From Sulfurimonas sp. RIFCSPLOWO2_12_36_12 (lineage in GTDB: Bacteria; Campylobacterota; Campylobacteria; Campylobacterales; Sulfurimonadaceae), in assembly GCA_001829675.1 (NCBI GenBank), contig MIBZ01000027.1:1-36445 (forward strand): a stretch of 36,445 nucleotides of DNA, written 5' to 3'. Positions 1-7,676 of this stretch are shown piece by piece; position 1 is the stretch's first letter, and every line of letters starts with the position of its first letter. The translations under genes and the position numbers were made by a program. Under the pieces are notes generated by a model. That model made no database searches. It saw only the letters and a program-made list of their open reading frames with translations, and was not told where the DNA came from.

Positions 1-73
<73 letters not shown>

Positions 74-199
74 TTACTTAAACAAACTGTCATAAAATGT
101 TTGTTGGAGTGGAATTATAGGCAAATAAGCTCTCTTTGTCAAGGAGATAGCATTTAAATTCTAAAAAGTAGTTTGAACTAAAATTAATCAACATTTATA

Positions 200-205
200 T
201 ATAAT
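200..205 (+). promoter_or_regulatory. -10 box for ribBA-apbE
   Basis: A perfect TATAAT lies 27 bases before the ribBA start codon, in the T-rich context usual for Campylobacterota sigma-70 promoters, which rarely show a -35 box. It would give a leader of about 20 bases holding the AAGAAG ribosome-binding site near 221-226. Confidence 0.55.
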
Positions 206-232
206 TCGCCCAATCAAAATAAAGAAGAATAT

Positions 233-1261
233 ATGACACCTACACAAAGAGTATTGGAAGCTATCGAGGAGATTAAAAGAGGGCGTATGGTCATCATGAT
301 TGATGATGAGGATAGAGAAAACGAGGGCGATTTAGTTTACGCTTCCGCTTTTTCAACTCCTGCGCATGTAAACTTTATGGCGACACACGCAAGAGGGCTT
401 ATCTGTGTTGCTATCAGCAAGAGCATTGCAACCCGCCTTGAACTAAACCCAATGGTTAGTTCAAATACATCCTCATATGAAACCGCATTTACGGTTTCAG
501 TTGATGCAAAAAACGCTTTAACGGGAATCTCTGCGTCAGAGAGAGACGATACAATTAAAATTTTAGCAAATCCGATAAGTCATGCGAACGAGCTGGTAAA
601 ACCGGGACATATCTTTCCTTTAATAGCTAAAGAGGGCGGTACGCTTATCAGAACAGGACATACTGAGGGTTCAGTTGATTTATGTCGTTTGGCAGGTCTA
701 AGTGAATCATCTGTAATATGCGAAATTATCAAAGAAGACGGCACAATGGCTAGACGCGATGATTTGGATATATTCGGGGAAAAACACAATCTAAAAACCG
801 TTTTTATATCTGACATTGTGGAGTATCGTCTTGCAAACGAGAGACTTGTAAACGAGATAGATGTTGAAGATATAGAGTTCTTTGGCACAAAAGTTAAGAA
901 ATATAGATTTGCAGATCACGACAAAATAGAGCATACCGCTATTGTGTTTCATAAAGTAACTTCAGTTGCAAATGTAAGGGTTCATAATGTAATACCTGAT
1001 ATGGAACTTCTTTTAAATCAAAAAAAATATAATAATCTTATAACTTCAATAGAATATTTAAAACAAAATAGCGGAGTTCTTATTTTTATAAACAAACCTA
1101 CTCACAACGACAATGCTGCCATAAAGGAGTTTGGAATCGGTGCGCAGATACTGAAATCTTTCGGGGTTTCAAAAATGAATCTTATCTCTTCTCTTAGCCA
1201 TACAGAGTTTGTCGGACTTAGCGGATTTGGGCTAGAGATTAACGAAGTAATAAGTATTTAA
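233..1261 (+). CDS. ribBA: 3,4-dihydroxy-2-butanone 4-phosphate synthase with degenerate GTP cyclohydrolase II domain (RibBA/RibBX type)
   Basis: The N-terminal domain (about residues 1-200) is a DHBP synthase, which converts ribulose 5-phosphate to the four-carbon precursor of riboflavin in the cytoplasm. It carries IDDEDRENEGDL (residues 23-34), HARGLICVA, the RTGHTEGSVDL active-site stretch and a late CEIIKEDGTMAR motif. The C-terminal domain (about 210-342) occupies the place of GTP cyclohydrolase II but has no cysteines at all, so it lacks the CxDC-type zinc site and should not be active as RibA. Such hybrids are known in Proteobacteria as RibBX; the role of the second domain is unsettled. 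The next gene, apbE, starts 14 bases downstream, so the two are probably co-transcribed. Confidence 0.9.
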   Translation: MTPTQRVLEAIEEIKRGRMVIMIDDEDRENEGDLVYASAFSTPAHVNFMATHARGLICVAISKSIATRLELNPMVSSNTSSYETAFTVSVDAKNALTGISASERDDTIKILANPISHANELVKPGHIFPLIAKEGGTLIRTGHTEGSVDLCRLAGLSESSVICEIIKEDGTMARRDDLDIFGEKHNLKTVFISDIVEYRLANERLVNEIDVEDIEFFGTKVKKYRFADHDKIEHTAIVFHKVTSVANVRVHNVIPDMELLLNQKKYNNLITSIEYLKQNSGVLIFINKPTHNDNAAIKEFGIGAQILKSFGVSKMNLISSLSHTEFVGLSGFGLEINEVISI

Positions 1262-1275
1262 CAAGTATCTAATAT

Positions 1276-2232
1276 TTGAAACTGCTAATCCTGCTTTTAT
1301 CTCTGTTTTGGCTCTTAGACGCCGAAATGGTATCGAGAACACAAGTGATAATGTCAACCTTTGTAACTATCTCAGCTGATGAGAAAGATTCAAACCTTAT
1401 AACAAATGGTTTTGATATTATGAAAGATGTTGAGATGTCGCTCTCTTCATACGATACAAAAGCCAAGATGTTTTTACTAAATAAAAATCTACATGTAGAA
1501 CTTGATGATTACGCTTTTGAAGCACTTAATTTGAGTAAAAAGTATTATAAAAACACGGACGGATATTTTGATATTACAGTCGGTTCTATCACAAAAGAGC
1601 TCTACAGATTTGGGCTTGAAGAGAGGATTGCTACGCCTCTTGAACTTCAGGATGCAAAAGTTGATATTAACGGTTTGCGGTTTAATGAAAAAGAGGCTTT
1701 TGTAGATAGTGGTATAAACATTGATTTGGGCGGAATGGGAAAAGGTTTTGGCGTCGATAAAGTTGCTGAGTATTTTAGAACTAATGGCGTTAAAAATGCG
1801 ATAATCTCTGCCAGCGGAGATATACGATGCTTATCTACCTGCAAGATGGATGTTCAAGACCCTTTTGTTGAAGATGGCTCTTTACTCTCTTTTGAAACTA
1901 TAAAAGATGATTTAGGCATAACGACAAGCGGAAATTACAATAGATATGTTGAGTCCACAAAAAACAATCATCTAATAAACCCAAAAGCAAAAAAACCGCA
2001 AACCTCATTTATCTCTATAACGCTCATTGGCGAGCTATCTAGCAGTGATTTGGACGCTTATGCAACTGCAGTGAGTGTTATGCCTGTTAAAAAAGCTTAT
2101 GAGTTTTTAGATAGTCTCGGGGTTGGTTATATAATTTTAGAGAGTGACAAAAAATTGATAATAAGTAAAAATATCGCTAAGTACACAAAAAATTTAATCG
2201 TAAGCGATACTGTGAAAAAGCAGCCAAGATAG
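1276..2232 (+). CDS. apbE: FAD:protein FMN transferase, ApbE family
   Basis: ApbE enzymes use FAD to attach FMN by a phosphoester bond to a threonine or serine of exported flavoproteins. The protein has the family landmarks: a short signal peptide (residues about 1-17), IMSTFVTI in place of the usual MGT motif, the glycine-rich NIDLGGMGKGFGVDKVAEY segment, ASGDIRC, and the late DLDAYATAVSVM motif equivalent to the family's DALATA. Length (318) is normal. The start is TTG at 1276. Its 3' end overlaps the oppositely oriented membrane-protein gene by 39 bases. That operon encodes an FMN-binding-domain protein, the obvious candidate substrate. I am sure of the family; the substrate is inferred from proximity. 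Confidence 0.9.
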   Translation: MKLLILLLSLFWLLDAEMVSRTQVIMSTFVTISADEKDSNLITNGFDIMKDVEMSLSSYDTKAKMFLLNKNLHVELDDYAFEALNLSKKYYKNTDGYFDITVGSITKELYRFGLEERIATPLELQDAKVDINGLRFNEKEAFVDSGINIDLGGMGKGFGVDKVAEYFRTNGVKNAIISASGDIRCLSTCKMDVQDPFVEDGSLLSFETIKDDLGITTSGNYNRYVESTKNNHLINPKAKKPQTSFISITLIGELSSSDLDAYATAVSVMPVKKAYEFLDSLGVGYIILESDKKLIISKNIAKYTKNLIVSDTVKKQPR

Positions 2233-2640
2233 ATATAAAACCAGAGCTAAAAGAGCAAAGAATGAGAAGAGTTTTACATATGCAAAAAACTTAAATCCGC
2301 CAATTATCATAAACGGTGTAAAAATTTCAAGCAGTGCAATGGCAAAAATAGTATAAACTAAAATTATTATATTTTTCTTGTATTTAATATTTGTAAAGAC
2401 TAAAAAATGTAAAAGAACCATCGCAAAAAGCCCAAAAACAAAGATGTGCGGTAAAACTATCTTTAAAATTCCCGCAACACTTTGAGCAGGAATAAATTTC
2501 TCTTCATTGCCGGTGTAATACTCCAAAACCCCACTAAAGCTAAAGCCTATTTTATGTTCAAACAGCATGATTGCACTGACAATCAAGAGCAGTGAAAAAG
2601 CTAGATAGTAGAGTATTGAGAGCTTATATGCTTCTTGCAT
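2194..2640 (-). CDS. four-helix inner-membrane protein B, paralogue of the upstream gene
   Basis: I do not recognise the family. The 148 residues form about four membrane helices (roughly 8-27, 62-83, 89-112, 118-143) with a conserved-looking loop G-F-S...V...GNEEKFI at residues 32-50. The same loop, gap-free, occurs at 42-60 of the protein encoded just upstream, so the two are tandem paralogues. Histidines at 65 and 78 lie at the two ends of helix 2 and H143 ends helix 4; they could bind haem or a metal, but no known cytochrome signature is present. The gene overlaps its upstream neighbour by 17 bases, is last in the porin/FMN-binding operon, and converges on apbE. A role in passing electrons or iron across the membrane is inference only. 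Confidence 0.75.
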   Translation of the reverse strand: MQEAYKLSILYYLAFSLLLIVSAIMLFEHKIGFSFSGVLEYYTGNEEKFIPAQSVAGILKIVLPHIFVFGLFAMVLLHFLVFTNIKYKKNIIILVYTIFAIALLEIFTPFMIIGGFKFFAYVKLFSFFALLALVLYLSWLLFHSIAYD

Positions 2641-3097
2641 TTAACTTCCAAAACGAGTAAAAAATCATGTAAATTGCTACAAGATGCCAGATAAAATAGG
2701 TTATTACATAAATATCTATAAAAAACTTGGAGATATAAAAAGCCAAAGGAAGCGAGATAAGCGATACAAGAGCAGTTATCATAAGAGCATTTGTAAGAAT
2801 AGCTCTGCTTCTTTTTGCAACCCTTATAAAAACCGCGCTGAGCGTGAGCAGAATCATCATTATAAAGAAAATCTGAGTGTGCCAAAACTCCAAAAACGAG
2901 GACTCGTTTATAGGGTCTATATATGCCTCTTCGTTCCCAAACAGCGTGGAATTTACAGCCTCTGCGGATATGCCGAAGCTTGATTTCATAACAAAAATAT
3001 CAGATAAAATATAAAGAAGTATAAAAAAAAGAAAGCCTTTTAAAATAAGGCTCATAGCACTGTCTTTTTGAAGGTTTTTAATTACTGTAAATTTCAC
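2624..3097 (-). CDS. four-helix inner-membrane protein A, paralogue of the downstream gene
   Basis: No family recognised. The 157-residue protein has about four membrane helices (roughly 16-36, 72-91, 99-122, 129-150). The loop after helix 1 carries G-I-S...V...GNEEAYI (42-60), matching the next protein at the same spacing. Histidine 73 at the start of helix 2 and H138 in helix 4 are placed where haem b ligands could sit, but there is no proof. The GTG start shares its first base with the last base of the TAG stop of the FMN-binding protein gene, a sign of translational coupling and of one operon. In-frame ATG codons lie downstream, but only the GTG start gives this coupling. Confidence 0.75.
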   Translation of the reverse strand: MKFTVIKNLQKDSAMSLILKGFLFFILLYILSDIFVMKSSFGISAEAVNSTLFGNEEAYIDPINESSFLEFWHTQIFFIMMILLTLSAVFIRVAKRSRAILTNALMITALVSLISLPLAFYISKFFIDIYVITYFIWHLVAIYMIFYSFWKLNARSI

Positions 3098-3624
3098 TAT
3101 TTGCCTTTTAAAACTTCATTATAAAGGGCAAAAGCAACTCTTGAGCCGTCAATTATGCTTTTTGCACTTAAAGTTGCACCTGTAATGGTTGGAATATTTT
3201 TTGAAGCTTCATCAATTTTTTCGCTCTTAATCTCATTAAATTGTGAAATCCATTTTTTTGAAGGTATATATTCCGCAGGCTCATTAAAAGCAACAATCTC
3301 AACGCTTTTTAGAACCGAATCAGAAGATATTATGTAAAGAACAACACCGTTTTTTGAACGGATTTTTTTGTTTACCAATACTCCAAACCCAAGAATTTTG
3401 TTATTTTTTGCCGCTTTGAAAACTCTAATTATTTTGCTCTCGAGTTTTGTTTTAGAATTTTGTTCTATGTTTGCTGCTTGAGCTTGTGTAAGTAAAACAT
3501 TATTCTCCGTAACGGTAGCGCCGGCTTCAAAATTTTTACTCATAACCTCTAGAGGAGATGCAATAACATTAGCACCCAGAGGGAGTGCTAAAAAAAATAA
3601 ATAGTAAGCAAGTAACTGTTTCAT
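3097..3624 (-). CDS. secreted FMN-binding domain protein (likely ApbE substrate)
   Basis: An N-terminal signal peptide (KQLLAYYLFFLALPLGA) is followed by an FMN_bind domain like those of NqrC and RnfG. The signature is TITGATLSA near the C-terminus; the threonine of TGAT (residue 151 from this start) is where ApbE would link FMN. The aspartate that usually comes three residues before the [ST]GAT core is a proline here. The upstream WISQF and GFGVLV segments also suit the family. I chose the ATG at 3624 because it has an AAGG ribosome-binding site and places the signal sequence at the very N-terminus; a GTG at 3648 is possible. It lies between a porin gene and two membrane-protein genes, suggesting a periplasmic electron carrier in that system. 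Confidence 0.82.
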   Translation of the reverse strand: MKQLLAYYLFFLALPLGANVIASPLEVMSKNFEAGATVTENNVLLTQAQAANIEQNSKTKLESKIIRVFKAAKNNKILGFGVLVNKKIRSKNGVVLYIISSDSVLKSVEIVAFNEPAEYIPSKKWISQFNEIKSEKIDEASKNIPTITGATLSAKSIIDGSRVAFALYNEVLKGK

Positions 3625-3702
3625 TGTATTAAACCTTAGTTTTTGCACGGATTTTATATAAGAAAATCCGTTTTGTCAATGTGATACATCAATAATTACA
3701 CA

Positions 3703-4947
3703 TTAAAAGATGAAGCCTACCGATAAACTAAAAATATCTTGATCAATAGCACCTTGACTCTGCATCGCATAATCAGCTTTTAGCACAACCTGCTCATGCG
3801 GAAAATAGTTTACCCCAACTGTTGTTGTATCAATCGAATCAATTGAAGTTCCATCTGTTTTTTTATCGGCTGTATTGACACTTTCAAATTGAACAAAAAC
3901 GGGCATTTTTTTACTAGATGATGTTAGTGATAGCAAATCGTAACCAAGATTTATATATCCGCCTTTTGCATCGATTTGAGAAGGCAGTGTAGCGCTTGGA
4001 GTAAGCTCTTGTGCATTTGAGCGATGAGCCTCGGCGTATGTTCCATAAGCTCTGAATCCTCTGAATTTATAATCTATATGCGCATCCCAAATATCTATGT
4101 TTGAATCCATATAAGCAGAAGCACCGACAAACAACCCATTTATACCTCTATAATCTACTCTTCCTACAACTGCTAATTTAGGGTCATTGTTAGTAAACGA
4201 GCCTCCGCGTGCATTTCTTAACCAGCTTGTATCGCTGTCTATTGTCGGATTTAAAGCGGTAACTCCAGCAACTTTATACTCCAATCCTTCAAAAACATCA
4301 CCGTAAACCATTACTCCGCTCTCATGCCAAGTCGTAGGAATTATCTGTTTTGCGGTGTTTGGTCTTTGAACAGTCGTAAAAAGCGTCGGTTCATGTCTTT
4401 CGTTAATAAGTCCCATCGGCATTAACATGTTGCCGACTCTGATATTTGCATTTTCATTGATTAAAAAGTCAAGATAGATAAATTCTACAATAACTTCTCC
4501 GCCCTCTGCGTCTCCTCCGTCATTCGCTACTCCGCCGTGTTCAAACTCCAATTCGGTGTTTAATATAATATTGTCAGTAAATTTGTATCCTATATATGGA
4601 ACAAATCTATAGACATCAACTTTAGAAGTGTTAGAGCCGCTCTCTTTATTTGTATGTGAGTAGTACATCTCTCCATAACCGCCTATGCTAAGAGGTGATT
4701 TTGAGTAGTATACTTTTGATGCCGCAGCACCAAGACCGCTGTGAGAAGCTTTATTGTCAACCGTTGTATAATTAAAACCAGTTTGCAGATTGCTTGTCTC
4801 ATCTGTTAGGATTTTAGTCTGTTCCTTAAGCTGTGCTATCTCATTTTTTAGCTCCGCTATATCCGAAGCGGTGTCCGCTTGTAAAGTAGTTGAGAGCATA
4901 ACTGCCGCAGCCATACTTAAACCTAAATTGTTATTAAAAAATTTCAT
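3703..4947 (-). CDS. outer-membrane porin with N-terminal coiled coil
   Basis: After a signal peptide ending LQA, residues about 25-55 form a coiled coil (SDIAELKNEIAQLKEQTKIL), then an amphipathic, glycine- and aromatic-rich region ends in a terminal phenylalanine, the classic beta-barrel closing residue. There is no TonB box or plug domain, so this is a passive porin rather than a TonB receptor; it resembles the phosphate-selective (OprO/OprP-like) porin group, at modest certainty. The start at 4947 is preferred over an upstream ATG at 4983 because it has an AAGGA site seven bases before it and because the longer start would run through a Fur-box palindrome. It is first in the operon with the FMN-binding protein, 78 bases downstream. 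Iron repression is likely from the operators upstream. Confidence 0.82.
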   Translation of the reverse strand: MKFFNNNLGLSMAAAVMLSTTLQADTASDIAELKNEIAQLKEQTKILTDETSNLQTGFNYTTVDNKASHSGLGAAASKVYYSKSPLSIGGYGEMYYSHTNKESGSNTSKVDVYRFVPYIGYKFTDNIILNTELEFEHGGVANDGGDAEGGEVIVEFIYLDFLINENANIRVGNMLMPMGLINERHEPTLFTTVQRPNTAKQIIPTTWHESGVMVYGDVFEGLEYKVAGVTALNPTIDSDTSWLRNARGGSFTNNDPKLAVVGRVDYRGINGLFVGASAYMDSNIDIWDAHIDYKFRGFRAYGTYAEAHRSNAQELTPSATLPSQIDAKGGYINLGYDLLSLTSSSKKMPVFVQFESVNTADKKTDGTSIDSIDTTTVGVNYFPHEQVVLKADYAMQSQGAIDQDIFSLSVGFIF

Positions 4948-4967
4948 CTTTTTTCCTTTGTTGAATA

Positions 4968-4982
4968 TGATAAGCATTATCA
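4968..4982. promoter_or_regulatory. Fur box 1
   Basis: TGATAAGCATTATCA matches the 7-1-7 Fur consensus TGATAATnATTATCA at all but one base. It lies 21 bases upstream of the porin start codon, downstream of the predicted transcription start, where bound Fur would block elongation or initiation. Confidence 0.75.
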
Positions 4983-5008
4983 TTGCTTTCTGAGCAGCAT
5001 TGTAGTTA

Positions 5009-5014
5009 ATTGTA
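5009..5014 (-). promoter_or_regulatory. probable -10 box of the porin operon
   Basis: On the minus strand GATACAAT gives a one-mismatch -10 box. It sits between the two Fur-box palindromes, with box 2 over the -35 region and box 1 just after the expected start of transcription. The arrangement suits Fur repression. This is position inference only. Confidence 0.35.
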
Positions 5015-5033
5015 TCTTAAGCCAATATTAAAA

Positions 5034-5048
5034 TGATAATTATTATCA
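5034..5048. promoter_or_regulatory. Fur box 2, perfect palindrome
   Basis: TGATAATTATTATCA is an exact match to the 7-1-7 Fur consensus and is perfectly palindromic around 5041. Its centre lies 66 bases from that of box 1. It sits between divergent genes, so it may also affect the plus-strand gene starting at 5117. Confidence 0.85.
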
Positions 5049-5085
5049 GATTGTTTTGTTTTCTATTTTTTTTGCATAAGTTAGC

Positions 5086-5091
5086 TATAAT
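5086..5091 (+). promoter_or_regulatory. -10 box for the DUF695/RraB gene
   Basis: TATAAT preceded by AGC, 26 bases before the ATG at 5117. Fur box 2 ends about 38 bases upstream of it, so iron control of this direction is possible but less direct. Confidence 0.5.
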
Positions 5092-5116
5092 AATTAAAAA
5101 TAAAATGAAGTGAAAT

Positions 5117-5836
5117 ATGAGAGAATTATTTAGTAGAATTGAAGATGGTGAAGCTGTAAACATTGAAACGGAAGTTGATTTAGAGGATGAGCAAGAGTTA
5201 TATCCTTGGCTCTTTAGCGTTTTTATAAAGTTTGGAAATATTGATGAAAATAGTGATAACTTTGAGAATTTCCTAGAAACAAAAGAGTCTCTTATAATTG
5301 CATTAGAGTATGAAAATATGGCTAAATATGCGGGAGCAAGAGTTAAAGATGATTGGAATGAGTTCTACTTTTATGCAAAAAGCGCAAAAAATTTAGAAGT
5401 AATTGTCACAAAGATGCTGCGAGATAGCGGCTATAAACATGAGAGCAGTGCCGTTAAAGATGCAAAATGGGATTTTTATCATAAAAATCTATATCCTACC
5501 GAGTTAGAGTTTCACAATATTGAGAGTGACAAAATAATCTTTTTGCTTGAAGAAGAGGGTGATGAGCTGATAACTCCTAGAGATGTGGAGCATTATGTCT
5601 CATTTGATACGGCAACTCAAAAAGAGAGATTTGTCCAAAATGCATTGACATGCGGATTTGAATTTAAAGATGATATTAGCAGTGAAGAGTTTGAGCATGG
5701 CGTGGCTCTTATCAAGTTGCACACCGTTGTTAACGAAGATGTTAGAAGAGTTGTAGAAGAGCTTTATGAACTTATTAAAAAAGAGCATGGTTACTATGAG
5801 GGTTGGAGTACGATTTTAATCGCTAATCAGAGCTAG
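5117..5836 (+). CDS. DUF695 + RraB-like domain protein
   Basis: Two domains fit. The N-terminal half (about 15-130) resembles DUF695, with the DDWNEFYFYAK stretch. The C-terminal half (about 140-235) resembles the RNase E inhibitor RraB: VEHYVSF, a paired GFEF element and the closing YYEGWSTIL motif that matches the family's YDGW. RraB binds and restrains RNase E in gammaproteobacteria, but Campylobacterota generally use RNases J and Y instead, so the target here is unknown. The protein is acidic and has no signal peptide, so it is cytoplasmic. It starts 26 bases after a -10 box, and the next gene follows five bases after its stop. Confidence 0.75.
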   Translation: MRELFSRIEDGEAVNIETEVDLEDEQELYPWLFSVFIKFGNIDENSDNFENFLETKESLIIALEYENMAKYAGARVKDDWNEFYFYAKSAKNLEVIVTKMLRDSGYKHESSAVKDAKWDFYHKNLYPTELEFHNIESDKIIFLLEEEGDELITPRDVEHYVSFDTATQKERFVQNALTCGFEFKDDISSEEFEHGVALIKLHTVVNEDVRRVVEELYELIKKEHGYYEGWSTILIANQS

Positions 5837-5841
5837 CCAAC

Positions 5842-7656
5842 ATGAATAAAATGTTTGCCATTGCCGGAGTTTTAAACTATTTAGCAGTTGTTTTTTTAAA
5901 TGCTTTTACGGATTTGGGTCATAAAATAATCATCCAAAACACAGTTTTTAAAATCTATGACGGAAGCACCCAGATTGTTTTAACGGCCATAGTAAATGCG
6001 CTTATACTTCTTCCATTTATTCTTGCATTTTCACCGTCTGGTTTTTTAGCCGATAGATTTGCTAAAAATATTATTATGAAACACTCATCTTTACTTGCGG
6101 TGGTTATCACGCTTATAATCACATACTCTTACTATCAGGGTTGGTTTTTTTGTGCATTTGCTATGACTTTTTTACTCTCCCTTCAAAGTGCGCTTTATAG
6201 TCCTGCAAAGTACGGATATATAAAAGAGTTGGTAGGAGTAAAGTTCATAAGTGCAGGAAATGGCGCAGTTCAGGCAACAACAACTGCTGCAATACTTTTA
6301 GGAATTATTTTTTATACCGTTTTATTTGAAGCATTATTAAAAGACAGCTTTAGTACAAAAGAGGATATTCTGCAAACTGTGGCACCGCTCGGATGGCTTT
6401 TGGTATTAGGTTCGGTAATTGAGTGGTTTTTGGCTTCAAAATTGCCAAACAAAATGGTAGAGGCAACTAAGCGAAAGTTTAGATTTAAGAAGTATTTCAC
6501 AGGCGCATATCTTAGAAAAAATATTATTATGATTAGAAGAAAAAAAGAGATATTTGGAGCCATTGTTGCACTTAGTCTCTTTTGGTCTATTTCTCAAGTC
6601 GTCTTGGCTATTTTTGGCGAATATGCAAAGAGTGAGCTCGGAATTACAAGTGCCGTTACAGTTCAAGGCATTATGGCACTTGCTGTTTTTGGCATAGTAT
6701 TTGGCTCAATTATGGCAGCTAATTTTTCAAAATATTATATAAATACAGGGCTTTCAGCGCTTAGTGCTGTCGGTATTGTTGTTGTTTTGCTTAGTATTGT
6801 TTCAACGAGTTCCACACTGCTTCTTGTTGTAGAATTTATACTTTTTGGACTTTTTTCAGGGCTGCTTATAGTTCCGCTTAATGCAAAAATACAATACTTG
6901 TCCCCAAATGTACATCTGGGAACTATTCTGGCGGGAAACAACTTTGTCCAAACCCTTTTTATGTTTATGTTTTTAATGCTGACAACGCTTTTTGCATATT
7001 TTGGAACAGATGCACAAATTCTTTTTTATATGATGAGCCTTGTTGGAGTTTGTCTTGTTCTCCTGCTTTTTAAAAGATATTTTATCATGGCATGCTGGAC
7101 ATTTTTTGAACTTATATTTAAAATTCGATATAGATTTAACTATGTAGGTTTAGAAAATATTCCAGAGGATAGAGCAGTAATGTTAATTGGAAACCATGTA
7201 AGTTGGATTGATTGGTTCATTGTCCAACTCCCGATAGAGAGACGAATTAATTTTATAATAGATAGAGATATATATAATTGGAGGCTGTTTAATAGAGCTT
7301 TTAAGCTGGCTCAATTGATTCCATTATCTAAAAAAGCGTCAAAAGATTCTTTTATTGAAACCTCAAAGAGATTAAAAAATGGTAAAATAATCGCAATATT
7401 TCCGGAGGGTCAAATCTCTAGAAATTCTGATGTCGCAAAATTTTATAGAGGCTATGAAATTATCGACAGAAGCGGTGCCGTAATCGTACCTTTTTATATA
7501 GATGGTGTTTTTGGGAGTCTGTTTGCAAGACACAAAGGTGATGCAAAAAGATGTTTTTTAAAAAAAAGAGAGATAACTCTTTGCTTCGGAGAGCCGATTT
7601 CGCAAGAGATTAGAGCAGATGAGCTTAGAGACAGAGTTATAAAATTAAAAAGTTGA
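5842..7656 (+). CDS. MFS lysophospholipid transporter fused to 1-acylglycerol-3-phosphate acyltransferase
   Basis: Residues about 1-410 form an MFS transporter with some twelve membrane helices and a SGFLADRFAKN loop-2/3 motif, like LplT. Residues about 425-604 are a PlsC/LPLAT acyltransferase with the catalytic NHVSWID (His near 452, HX4D) and FPEGQISR (near 520). In enterobacteria LplT flips lysophospholipids inwards and the Aas protein re-acylates them; here both steps appear to be in one inner-membrane polypeptide, though the acyl-ACP synthetase part of Aas is absent. Phospholipid repair is therefore the likely role; the substrate is inferred. The gene follows the DUF695/RraB gene by five bases and probably shares its transcript. 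Confidence 0.85.
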   Translation: MNKMFAIAGVLNYLAVVFLNAFTDLGHKIIIQNTVFKIYDGSTQIVLTAIVNALILLPFILAFSPSGFLADRFAKNIIMKHSSLLAVVITLIITYSYYQGWFFCAFAMTFLLSLQSALYSPAKYGYIKELVGVKFISAGNGAVQATTTAAILLGIIFYTVLFEALLKDSFSTKEDILQTVAPLGWLLVLGSVIEWFLASKLPNKMVEATKRKFRFKKYFTGAYLRKNIIMIRRKKEIFGAIVALSLFWSISQVVLAIFGEYAKSELGITSAVTVQGIMALAVFGIVFGSIMAANFSKYYINTGLSALSAVGIVVVLLSIVSTSSTLLLVVEFILFGLFSGLLIVPLNAKIQYLSPNVHLGTILAGNNFVQTLFMFMFLMLTTLFAYFGTDAQILFYMMSLVGVCLVLLLFKRYFIMACWTFFELIFKIRYRFNYVGLENIPEDRAVMLIGNHVSWIDWFIVQLPIERRINFIIDRDIYNWRLFNRAFKLAQLIPLSKKASKDSFIETSKRLKNGKIIAIFPEGQISRNSDVAKFYRGYEIIDRSGAVIVPFYIDGVFGSLFARHKGDAKRCFLKKREITLCFGEPISQEIRADELRDRVIKLKS

Positions 7657-7676
7657 AACTAAAGTTTTGATTAATC

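Noticed and set aside
2684..2983. 99-codon open frame on the plus strand
   Set aside because: It lies inside the minus-strand membrane-protein gene, is rich in Lys and Arg, and has no start signal.
4948..4983. Upstream ATG of the porin gene
   Set aside because: It would translate through Fur box 1, lacks a ribosome-binding site and puts 12 polar residues before the signal peptide.
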